A stretch of DNA of 44,086 nt from Aurantibacter sp042094015 (GTDB lineage Bacteria > Bacteroidota > Bacteroidia > Flavobacteriales > Flavobacteriaceae). Made by a program: the position numbers and the translations under genes. The notes below the pieces were generated by a model. That model made no database searches. It saw only the letters and a program-made list of their open reading frames with translations, and was not told the origin of the DNA. The stretch's first letter is position 1; each line of letters starts with the position of its first letter. Shown here piece after piece: positions 8,640-15,781 of the stretch. The stretch is taken from positions 1 through 44,086 of the forward strand of contig NZ_JBELDZ010000011.1 of NCBI RefSeq assembly GCF_042094015.1, given 5' to 3'.

Positions 8640-8647
8640 CAAATTTA
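8640..8647 (-). promoter_or_regulatory. Possible -7 box for pdxA
   Basis: The minus strand reads TAAATTTG, matching TAnnTTTG, 36 bases ahead of the pdxA ATG at 8604 and downstream of the alternative TTG at 8637 only if that start is ignored. It lies in the short divergent pdxA/ribE gap. No -33 element was identified. Confidence 0.25.
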
Positions 8648-8669
8648 ACGAATTAAAATAGCAAAATAG

Positions 8670-9257
8670 ATGTTTACAGGTATAATTGAAACTCTTGGGG
8701 AAGTAACAGCTTTAAATGTTGAAGAATCTAACTTGCATATTGATGTAAAATCTAACATTACCAGCCAATTAAAAATTGACCAAAGTGTTTCTCATAATGG
8801 AGTTTGTTTGACAGTTGTGGCTATTAATGAAGATGTTTATACCGTTACAGCAATTAATGAGACTTTACAAAAAACAAACATTAGTAGTTTAAAAGTAGGT
8901 GATATTGTTAATTTAGAACGCGCTATGAAATTAGGCGCAAGATTAGATGGACATATTGTTCAAGGTCACGTGGATCAAACAGCTATTTGTGAAGAAATAT
9001 TAAAGCAGAATGGTAGTTGGATTTACACATTTAAATATAATGAAGATTTAAAGAACTTAACTATAGAAAAAGGATCTATTACAGTAAACGGAACAAGTTT
9101 AACGGTAGTAAACTCTTTAAAAAATAAATTTAGTGTAGCAATAATTCCTTATACTTATCAAAACACAGTTTTTAAAACTCTTAAAACCGGAACAATAGTA
9201 AATTTGGAATTTGATGTTATTGGGAAATATGTAAAAAGATTAACGGAAGTATATTAA
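8670..9257 (+). CDS. ribE: Riboflavin synthase, alpha subunit
   Basis: This enzyme dismutates two molecules of 6,7-dimethyl-8-ribityllumazine into riboflavin and a pyrimidine product. The 195-residue protein has the two tandem lumazine-binding barrels expected. The first begins MFTGIIETLGEV with a NGVCLTV segment, and the second carries the matching NGTSLTV segment near residue 145. Length is typical. No FMN riboswitch fits in the 65-base gap upstream, which is shared with the divergent pdxA. The stop overlaps the stop of the convergent small gene by four bases. Confidence 0.96.
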   Translation: MFTGIIETLGEVTALNVEESNLHIDVKSNITSQLKIDQSVSHNGVCLTVVAINEDVYTVTAINETLQKTNISSLKVGDIVNLERAMKLGARLDGHIVQGHVDQTAICEEILKQNGSWIYTFKYNEDLKNLTIEKGSITVNGTSLTVVNSLKNKFSVAIIPYTYQNTVFKTLKTGTIVNLEFDVIGKYVKRLTEVY

Positions 9258-9457
9258 GAATTACTTTTTTTAATCTTTTTATAGATAAAATGACTTCCAA
9301 AGGCCAATCCAACAGCTAATAGTATTAAAATATTATTATCAATTGGAACTCCTGGCAACACAATAGGTAATGGCGGCGGCGGTGGTGTAACTTGCGCCAT
9401 TGCTGTACTACTTATAAAAATAAGTAGGATAAAAGTAATGTATTTTAATCTTCCCAT
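9254..9457 (-). CDS. Short PID-CTERM-like membrane protein
   Basis: A 67-residue protein with three clear parts. It has a signal peptide (residues 1-21, ending AMA before QV), then a short proline-rich stretch with five consecutive prolines, and a VPIDNN motif. A hydrophobic segment (about 43-60) and a basic tail (KKIKK) follow. This layout resembles the very short flavobacterial proteins annotated as carrying a PID-CTERM sorting-type tail (proline-rich, PID, transmembrane, basic end). The mature protein would be almost nothing but the sorting-type tail. Function is unknown. Its stop overlaps the ribE stop by four bases. Confidence 0.7.
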   Translation of the reverse strand: MGRLKYITFILLIFISSTAMAQVTPPPPPLPIVLPGVPIDNNILILLAVGLAFGSHFIYKKIKKSNS

Positions 9458-9552
9458 AGTTCGGACTAATTGAAACGTAAAATTAAAAAAAAATACCTAG
9501 TATCAAAGTAATACAACAAAAAATATAATTTTTTCTTAAAAAAGAGATAAAT

Positions 9553-9598
9553 AATACCATAAAGTCACTAAAAACCATTCTTGTGACTTTATGGTGTT
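9553..9598 (-). terminator. Terminator after the AhpD-like gene
   Basis: A 13-bp perfect stem (9556-9568 with 9583-9595), extended by two more pairs around one mismatch, with a 14-base loop. On the minus strand it is followed by an AT-rich stretch ending in a T-run. It lies just after the stop of the gene starting at 10200. Confidence 0.7.
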
Positions 9599-9609
9599 AT
9601 TAACTTAAT

Positions 9610-10200
9610 TTAAACGTGTTTTCCAACTTCAAAACCATGTTTGCCTAAGAATTGATTACCACTTTCTATTGCGTCATCTTCTAAAGTTGTCCCCATAGAG
9701 TCATTCCAACGGTTTAAATAACCAAATAAAGAAATTACCCCTAACATTTCTACAATTTCACCTTCAGTCCAATGTTCGTGTAAACGTTTTTGAATATTTG
9801 TATCTACTGCATTAGGAACCTGGCTTGCTGCCAAGCTAAAATCTAAGGCGGCACGTTCTGCTTCATTAAAAGCAGAATGCGTTCTGTATTCCCAAATATT
9901 ATCTAATTGTTCTTGTTCAGCGCCATAACGTTCTGCAGCTCTAATTGCATGAGCTTGACAATACCTACAACCTGTTGCGTTACTGCTAACCCAAGCAATC
10001 ATTCTTTTTAAAGCAGAAGTTACTTTGCCTTCATTTACCATTACCGCTTTATTTAAGTTTATAAAGGCTTTACTAATAGCTGGTCTACGTTGCATTGTTA
10101 AAACCGAATTTGGACAAAACCCTAAAGTCTCATTAAAAAAGTCCGCTAATTCTTTAGTTTCTGGATCATGTTCTGCGCTTAATGGTGTTACTAATGGCAT
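9610..10200 (-). CDS. AhpD-like / carboxymuconolactone decarboxylase family protein
   Basis: A 196-residue all-helical protein of the AhpD-like superfamily, many members of which reduce peroxides or disulfides with a CxxC pair. The pair is present as Cys78 and Cys81 in CRYCQAH, with His84 nearby. The spacing from the second Cys to the His is two residues rather than the three of classical AhpD, so an alkylhydroperoxidase activity should not be assumed. It is divergent from an OsmC-family gene (10318), which also points to thiol-based peroxide defence. It is followed by a good hairpin terminator. Confidence 0.82.
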   Translation of the reverse strand: MPLVTPLSAEHDPETKELADFFNETLGFCPNSVLTMQRRPAISKAFINLNKAVMVNEGKVTSALKRMIAWVSSNATGCRYCQAHAIRAAERYGAEQEQLDNIWEYRTHSAFNEAERAALDFSLAASQVPNAVDTNIQKRLHEHWTEGEIVEMLGVISLFGYLNRWNDSMGTTLEDDAIESGNQFLGKHGFEVGKHV

Positions 10201-10317
10201 TTTGTTATATTTTTAAAGTTATAAATAGTATTTTTGATATGATAAGTCGAAACTATTTAAGTTTCCTTAACGTTTCAACTAAATAATACGCACAAGTAAC
10301 AAAATATTTTATAAAAT

Positions 10318-10740
10318 ATGACAAATAAAATTACAACAACCTGGTTAGGTAATATGAAATTTGAAAGTACTAATCCATCTGGACAAAATCTTTTTATTGA
10401 TGCAGGCGAAGAAAATGGAGGAAATAACGAAGGTTATAGACCTAAGGCTTTAATGCTTTCTGGTTTAGCTGGTTGTGCAGGTTTAGATGTGGCGTCATTA
10501 ATTAAGAAAATGAAATTAGATGTAAATTCTTTTAAAATTGAAATTGAAGCGGATTTAACAGAAGAACATCCAAAATATTACGATAAAGTTTCTATGGATT
10601 TTCATTTTTATGGAGATAATTTAGATGAAAAGAAGCTACAAAAAACAGTTGATTTATCTGCTGAAAAATACTGTGGTGTTTTAGAAATGTTTCGTCAGTT
10701 TGCAGAAGTTAGTATTAATTCGTTTCTTCATAAGAAATAA
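10318..10740 (+). CDS. OsmC/YhfA-type peroxide-related protein
   Basis: A 140-residue OsmC-family protein. Members with both cysteines act as thiol-dependent hydroperoxide reductases. The two family cysteines are here: Cys53 in the LAGCAGLD helix and Cys119 in KYCGVLEM. The sequence is closer to the YhfA-like branch than to Ohr, judging by the RPKALML segment before the first Cys. The gene is divergent from the AhpD-like gene and 24 bases ahead of recJ, with which it may be co-transcribed. The substrate is not known. Confidence 0.87.
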   Translation: MTNKITTTWLGNMKFESTNPSGQNLFIDAGEENGGNNEGYRPKALMLSGLAGCAGLDVASLIKKMKLDVNSFKIEIEADLTEEHPKYYDKVSMDFHFYGDNLDEKKLQKTVDLSAEKYCGVLEMFRQFAEVSINSFLHKK

Positions 10741-10764
10741 TTTTAATTTACTTAATTAGATATA

Positions 10765-12459
10765 ATGCGTTGGACGCTAAGACCTAAACCTGAACAAAAA
10801 AAAATTAATCATTTAAAAGATACCTTAAATGTAGACAGTACTATTGCATCGCTTTTAATACAAAGAGGTATTGAAGATTTTGATACTGCTAAAGATTTTT
10901 TTAGACCAAGTTTAGATCATCTACATAATCCTTTTTTAATGAAGGATATGCAAAAAGCAGTAGATAGAATAGGAACTGCTTTAAAAAACAACGAACGGAT
11001 TTTAGTGTTTGGAGATTACGATGTAGATGGAACCACATCTGTGGCGTTAATGTCAAGTTATTTAAAAACGCATTCCGAAAATATTTCAAGCTATATTCCA
11101 GATCGTTACTTAGAAGGCTATGGCGTTTCTTACAAAGGAATTGATTTTGCTCATGATAACGATTTCTCCTTGATTATAGCTTTAGATTGTGGTGTAAAAG
11201 CAGTAGATAAAGTATTGTATGCTAAAGAAAAAGGTGTAGATTTTATTATATGTGATCATCATAGACCTGGAAATATAATTCCAAATGCAGTTGCTGTTTT
11301 AGACCCAAAACAAGAAGACTGTAATTACCCTTATAATGAGCTTTGTGGTTGTGGTGTTGGTTTTAAATTAATCCAAGCTATAGCATCTACTAAAGGAGAA
11401 ACAATAGAAGATTTAACTCCATATTTAGATTTAGTTGCCACAGCAATAGGTGCAGATATTGTTCCTATTACAGGGGAAAATAGAGTTTTGGCTTATTTTG
11501 GAATGCAGGTTATTAATCAGAATCCCAGAGCTGGTTTTAAAGCTATAATAAATCAGATTAAAAAAGAAGCTTTAACAATTACAGATGTAGTTTTTGTTAT
11601 TGCTCCAAGAATTAATGCAGCAGGTAGAATGAAACACGGCATTTATGCTGTGGATTTATTAACACAAACCAATGTAGAATTAGCAGAGCAATACGCGCAA
11701 GAAATAGAAACTTTTAATACAGATAGACGTGAGGCAGACAAACAAATTACTATTGAAGCTTTACAGCAAATTGAAGAACAAAAAGAACAGAAACATTTTA
11801 CTTCTGTTGTTTATAACCAAAACTGGCATAAAGGTGTTATTGGCATTGTCGCTTCTAGATTAATAGAAACCTATTATAGACCAACTTTAGTTTTTACTAA
11901 AAGTGGCGATTATTTAGCGGCATCAGCGCGATCGGTTTCTGGGTTCGATGTTTATAATGCTCTGGAAGCTTGTAGTGAATATATTGAACAGTTTGGAGGA
12001 CATAAATATGCTGCAGGTTTGACCTTGAAAGAAGAAAATTATCAAGTATTTAAAGATGCTTTTGAAGCCGAAGTTGGAAAAACAATTCCGAAAAATTTAT
12101 TGTTACCAGAAATTAAAGTCGATGCTAATTTACAGTTAGACCAAGTCAACGATAAATTAATGCGCATCTTAAAACAATTTTCGCCATTTGGACCAGGAAA
12201 TATGTCGCCAATATTTATGAGCGAAAATTTACAGGATACTGGTTATGGAAAATGCGTTGGCGAAGATGACAAACATCTTAGAATTACCGTGAAACAGCAA
12301 AACAACAATAACAAGTTGGTTTGTATAGGTTTTGGTTTAGGCGACAAATTACCATTAATTAAAAATAAAAATACATTTAAAAGTGTTTTTTCAGTCGATG
12401 AAAACGAATGGAAAGGAAATATAAGTTTACAATTAAAACTTAGAGACATTAAAGAATAA
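10765..12459 (+). CDS. recJ: Single-stranded-DNA-specific exonuclease RecJ
   Basis: RecJ is a 5'-3' single-strand exonuclease used in recombination and mismatch or base-excision repair. The 564-residue protein has the DHH phosphoesterase core with DYDVDGT at 84-90 and the DHH triplet at 164-166. The DHHA1 part carries GGHKYAAG (about 412-419), and a C-terminal OB-fold region follows. Length is normal for bacterial RecJ. It starts 24 bases after the OsmC gene, so the two probably share a transcript, and a secreted OmpA-domain gene follows 30 bases downstream. Confidence 0.95.
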   Translation: MRWTLRPKPEQKKINHLKDTLNVDSTIASLLIQRGIEDFDTAKDFFRPSLDHLHNPFLMKDMQKAVDRIGTALKNNERILVFGDYDVDGTTSVALMSSYLKTHSENISSYIPDRYLEGYGVSYKGIDFAHDNDFSLIIALDCGVKAVDKVLYAKEKGVDFIICDHHRPGNIIPNAVAVLDPKQEDCNYPYNELCGCGVGFKLIQAIASTKGETIEDLTPYLDLVATAIGADIVPITGENRVLAYFGMQVINQNPRAGFKAIINQIKKEALTITDVVFVIAPRINAAGRMKHGIYAVDLLTQTNVELAEQYAQEIETFNTDRREADKQITIEALQQIEEQKEQKHFTSVVYNQNWHKGVIGIVASRLIETYYRPTLVFTKSGDYLAASARSVSGFDVYNALEACSEYIEQFGGHKYAAGLTLKEENYQVFKDAFEAEVGKTIPKNLLLPEIKVDANLQLDQVNDKLMRILKQFSPFGPGNMSPIFMSENLQDTGYGKCVGEDDKHLRITVKQQNNNNKLVCIGFGLGDKLPLIKNKNTFKSVFSVDENEWKGNISLQLKLRDIKE

Positions 12460-12489
12460 ATCAATCTTTTAAGCTTTACTATATTTTAT

Positions 12490-13593
12490 ATGAAATATTT
12501 ATTAGTCATTATTTTATTATTTATTAATCTAGTTAGTGCTCAAAACTTAGTAAAAAATGGAAGTTTTGAATCTAGTAAAAAAGGACCTTGGACCTATGGA
12601 GATTTTCATAATAATGTTCTTTTTTGGAACAGTCCAAGTTTAGGTACTCCTGATTTATTTAGTTCGGATAGTAAAAAAATGAATACTGTAAATTACCGTG
12701 GTAAACAAAAACCAAAAAATGGAAGTATGTATGCTGGAATTTATACATATACAATTAAAGATAATAGTGATTATAGAGAATATATTCAAAATGAATTAAA
12801 ACAAACACTTAAAGAAAAGCATATCTATAAAATTTCGTTTTACTTAAGCTTAGCCGAAACATCAACACATATTTCCAAAGATATTCAGCTTGTTTTTTCG
12901 AATAAAAAAGTTGGAAATACAGTAAAAGCATCTGCCATATTTACGCAACCTACAACACCTAAAAAAATGACTCACGGTTGTATTAATTTAAAAGACGAAG
13001 AAGAAACTCAAACCATTTTAATACCATTTTTTGAACAAACATTACTAAGTTACGATTGGATAAAAGTAGAACTAGAATACGAAGCACTGGGTTTTGAATC
13101 CTTTTTTACCATTGGTAATTTTAAAACTAATGTAAATACTACTATAAAACCATTAAAAACTGTAGATGTAAATCCATTTACTTATTTTTATTTAGACGAT
13201 TTTTCAATAACTGAAATTGGAGTTGTACCAGAAAATATTTTTCAACCCGAAAAAACCTACACTTTTAGTAATGTGCTGTTCGATTTTGATAAAGCCATTT
13301 TATTAGATTCTTCTATTGAGGAATTGGACAAATTAGCATTTCATTTAAAAACAAATAACAATCTTAATATAGAAATTTACGGACATACAGATAATGATGG
13401 TTTGGAAACTAGAAATAAACAATTATCCTTACAACGCGCAAAAGCAGTATCAGATTACTTAATTTATAAAGGCTTAGATAAAACTAGAATAAAATGGTTT
13501 GGATTTGGAGCAGAGCAACCTGTGGTAGAAAATAACACAGAAGAAAACAAAGCTATTAATAGACGTGTGAATTTTAAACTAATTAATAATTAA
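12490..13593 (+). CDS. Secreted protein with C-terminal OmpA domain
   Basis: A 367-residue protein with a signal peptide (about 1-17, cut before QNLVKNGSFE). Residues 18 to about 255 resemble a beta-sandwich, carbohydrate-binding-like module: the N-terminal NLVKNGSFE opening and a YFYLDDFSI strand near 230 are common in such jelly-roll domains. The C-terminal part (about 260-367) is an OmpA/MotB peptidoglycan-binding domain with FDFDKA, GHTDNDG and the NRRVNF end. It should sit in the periplasm or outer membrane and hold a beta-sandwich near the peptidoglycan. There is no beta-barrel region. The ligand of the N-terminal module is unknown. Confidence 0.8.
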   Translation: MKYLLVIILLFINLVSAQNLVKNGSFESSKKGPWTYGDFHNNVLFWNSPSLGTPDLFSSDSKKMNTVNYRGKQKPKNGSMYAGIYTYTIKDNSDYREYIQNELKQTLKEKHIYKISFYLSLAETSTHISKDIQLVFSNKKVGNTVKASAIFTQPTTPKKMTHGCINLKDEEETQTILIPFFEQTLLSYDWIKVELEYEALGFESFFTIGNFKTNVNTTIKPLKTVDVNPFTYFYLDDFSITEIGVVPENIFQPEKTYTFSNVLFDFDKAILLDSSIEELDKLAFHLKTNNNLNIEIYGHTDNDGLETRNKQLSLQRAKAVSDYLIYKGLDKTRIKWFGFGAEQPVVENNTEENKAINRRVNFKLINN

Positions 13594-13608
13594 TACTTTA
13601 GTATTGTG

Positions 13609-13655
13609 TAGTTTAATGTAGTCGAAATCTAATTAGTTTAATGAAAGTAACTACA
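13609..13655. repeat. Short direct and inverted repeats upstream of the MFS gene
   Basis: TAGTTTAATG occurs twice (13609-13618 and 13634-13643), 25 bases apart. The pair overlaps an inverted repeat TGTAGTT / AACTACA (13607-13613 and 13649-13655). They could be an operator for the downstream exporter, but repeats this short arise often by chance in AT-rich DNA. Confidence 0.3.
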
Positions 13656-13686
13656 GTTTTAAAAGAATTCTATAAGTTAAAACCAT

Positions 13687-13694
13687 TATTTTTG
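13687..13694 (+). promoter_or_regulatory. Possible -7 box for the MFS gene
   Basis: TATTTTTG matches TAnnTTTG, 19 bases before the ATG at 13714. No -33 TTG is seen at the expected distance. Confidence 0.35.
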
Positions 13695-13713
13695 TAGGAA
13701 AGTAAATTTTTAA

Positions 13714-14949
13714 ATGCAAAAAAACGATCCATATCAAGCGCTTCGGTTTAAAGAATTTAATACGTTTTTAATTGTTAGGTTTGCTTTAGTTTTAGCTTGG
13801 TCTATGCAGTTTGTAGCTATAGAATGGCAAGTGTATAGTTTAACCAAAAACCCGTGGTCTTTAGGTTTAATTGGTTTAATGGAAGTTATTCCAGCAGTTT
13901 GTTTAGCTTTATTTGCAGGACATATTGTAGATCAAAAAGAAAAACGTAATCTTCTAATTAAATGTATTCTGGCTTTTTTTGTAATAAGTACAGGTTTGTT
14001 TTTAGTAACATTACCACAATACGCTAATAAAAGTAGTTTATATGTTATTTACATTTTAGTGTTTTGTGGCGGTTTGGTTAGAGCATTTATTAGTCCAACT
14101 ATTTTTTCTTTATTGGCATTAGTAATCCCTAAAAAAGCGTATAGCAATGGTGCTACTTGGAGTAGTTCTACATGGCAAATGGCTTCGGTTTTAGGTCCGG
14201 CAATTGCTGGGTTTTCAATTTATAAAATTGGCGTGCATTGGTCTTTATGTTTAGTTGTTGGATTTTCAGTTTTAGCATTAATCGCTTTATTAAATATTAA
14301 AAAGAAACCTATACATAATCCTAAAATTGGTGAACCAATTTTTAAGAGTTTAAAAGAAGGTATTCGTTTTGTTAAAAATGAAAAAATTATTTTAGGTGCC
14401 ATTACTTTAGATATGATTGCGGTACTTTTTGGTGGTGCAGTTGCGTTGCTACCAGTTTTTGCACAAGATATTTTAAAAGTAGGACCAGAAGGTTTTGGTG
14501 TTTTAAGAGCTGCTCCTGCAGTAGGCGCTTTTTTAACTATGATCTTTTCTGCCTATTTCCCTTTAAATAAAAACGCAGGTTATAAATTATTATCAGCTAT
14601 TTTTGGATTTGGTGTTTGTATTATAGTTTTTGGAATGTCAAATATCTATTGGATTTCGGTATTAGCCTTATTTTTTAGTGGAGTAACCGATGGTGTTTCT
14701 ATGGTAATAAGACAAACTATTATGCAATTAAAAACACCAGATGCTATGCGTGGTCGTGTTTCTTCTGTAGAAAGTATATTTACAGGTTCTTCTAACGAGC
14801 TTGGTGCTTTTGAAAGTGGTTTAACAGCTAAATTAATGGGAACAGTTTCTGCAGTAATTTTTGGAGGTTGTATGACTTTAGCTACTGTAGTAACAACTGG
14901 AATTGCTTTTCCAACATTAAGAAAGTTAGATTTAACGGATGAAGAATAA
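13714..14949 (+). CDS. MFS transporter (MFS_3 / EntS-like)
   Basis: A 411-residue inner-membrane protein with about 12 hydrophobic segments. The YQALRFKEFNTFL start, the AGHIVDQKEKR loop after the second helix, and the R-G-R-V motif in a late cytoplasmic loop (MRGRVSSVES) place it in the MFS_3 group, which includes the enterobactin exporter EntS and macrolide-type exporters. The substrate cannot be inferred; there is no siderophore synthesis gene nearby. It stands alone between a 120-base upstream gap with short repeats and a bidirectional terminator shared with the convergent sod gene. Confidence 0.85.
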   Translation: MQKNDPYQALRFKEFNTFLIVRFALVLAWSMQFVAIEWQVYSLTKNPWSLGLIGLMEVIPAVCLALFAGHIVDQKEKRNLLIKCILAFFVISTGLFLVTLPQYANKSSLYVIYILVFCGGLVRAFISPTIFSLLALVIPKKAYSNGATWSSSTWQMASVLGPAIAGFSIYKIGVHWSLCLVVGFSVLALIALLNIKKKPIHNPKIGEPIFKSLKEGIRFVKNEKIILGAITLDMIAVLFGGAVALLPVFAQDILKVGPEGFGVLRAAPAVGAFLTMIFSAYFPLNKNAGYKLLSAIFGFGVCIIVFGMSNIYWISVLALFFSGVTDGVSMVIRQTIMQLKTPDAMRGRVSSVESIFTGSSNELGAFESGLTAKLMGTVSAVIFGGCMTLATVVTTGIAFPTLRKLDLTDEE

Positions 14950-14973
14950 CCTCTTCTTTTGAATTAAGACATA

Positions 14974-15005
14974 AAAAAACTCAAAACTTATGTTTTGAGT
15001 TTTTT
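14974..15005. terminator. Bidirectional terminator between MFS gene and sod
   Basis: A perfect 14-bp stem (14974-14987 with 14992-15005) with a TTAT loop, carrying an A-run on one side and a T-run on the other. It lies between two convergent genes and should serve both. Confidence 0.88.
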
Positions 15006-15026
15006 AATTTTTATAAAAACAACTAA

Positions 15027-15638
15027 TTATTTAGTTGCTTCAGCGTAGCGTCTTTCAACTTCATTCCAGTTAATTACATTAAAGAAAGCTTCAATATAAT
15101 CTGGTCTTCTGTTTTGGTAGTTTAAATAATAAGCATGTTCCCAAACATCTAATCCTAAAATTGGAGTTCCTTCACAAGCAACACCTGGCATTAATGGATT
15201 ATCTTGATTTGGTGTAGAGCAAACAGAAACAGATCCATCTTTGTGTGCGCACAACCAAGCCCATCCAGAACCAAATTGTGTAGCTGCAGCTTTACTAAAG
15301 TCATCTTTAAAAGCATCAAAAGTTTTAAATTTAGATTCAATAGCATCTTTTAAAGCTCCAGATAAACGTCCTTTACCTTCAGGATTCATTACTGTCCAAA
15401 ATAATGAATGGTTATAAAAACCACCACCATTATTTCTAACCGCTTTATTATTCATATCTAAGTTTCCTAAAATATCTTCAATAGGTTTTCCATCTAAATC
15501 TGTACCTTCAATAGCACCATTTAATTTAGTTGTATATCCATTATGATGCTTAGAATGGTGTATTTCCATTGTTTTTGCATCAATATTTGGTTCTAATGCG
15601 TTGTATGCGTATCCTAATTCTGGTAATTTAAAAGCCAT
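15027..15638 (-). CDS. sodA: Superoxide dismutase, Fe/Mn family, Mn-type signature
   Basis: This enzyme converts superoxide into oxygen and hydrogen peroxide in the cytoplasm; there is no signal peptide. The 203-residue protein has all four metal ligands: His27, His77, Asp164 and His168 (DVWEHAYY). The residues that usually separate the subtypes point to Mn: the run of three glycines before FYNHS (71-73) and Gln145 in STPNQDNPL, where Fe enzymes place their glutamine elsewhere. A cambialistic enzyme remains possible. It is divergent from the helicase-nuclease gene, with a TAATTTTG box 33 bases upstream. Confidence 0.94.
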   Translation of the reverse strand: MAFKLPELGYAYNALEPNIDAKTMEIHHSKHHNGYTTKLNGAIEGTDLDGKPIEDILGNLDMNNKAVRNNGGGFYNHSLFWTVMNPEGKGRLSGALKDAIESKFKTFDAFKDDFSKAAATQFGSGWAWLCAHKDGSVSVCSTPNQDNPLMPGVACEGTPILGLDVWEHAYYLNYQNRRPDYIEAFFNVINWNEVERRYAEATK

Positions 15639-15670
15639 AATTATATATTTTTTAGTTTAAAATCTAAAAA

Positions 15671-15678
15671 CAAAATTA
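15671..15678 (-). promoter_or_regulatory. Possible -7 box for sod
   Basis: The minus strand reads TAATTTTG, matching TAnnTTTG, 33 bases ahead of the start at 15638. The -33 element is not recognisable. Confidence 0.35.
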
Positions 15679-15781
15679 ACTATTATTAATTGGATTAAAA
15701 TAATTTTTTAATATTCTTTAACAAGTTAAATAGAGTTAAGGTCTATTTTAAGTACTTTTATAGTTGAAAATTAAGCCCTAA

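Noticed and set aside
8605..8669. FMN riboswitch ahead of ribE
   Set aside because: The gap is 65 bases and shared with divergent pdxA, far too short for the conserved FMN aptamer.
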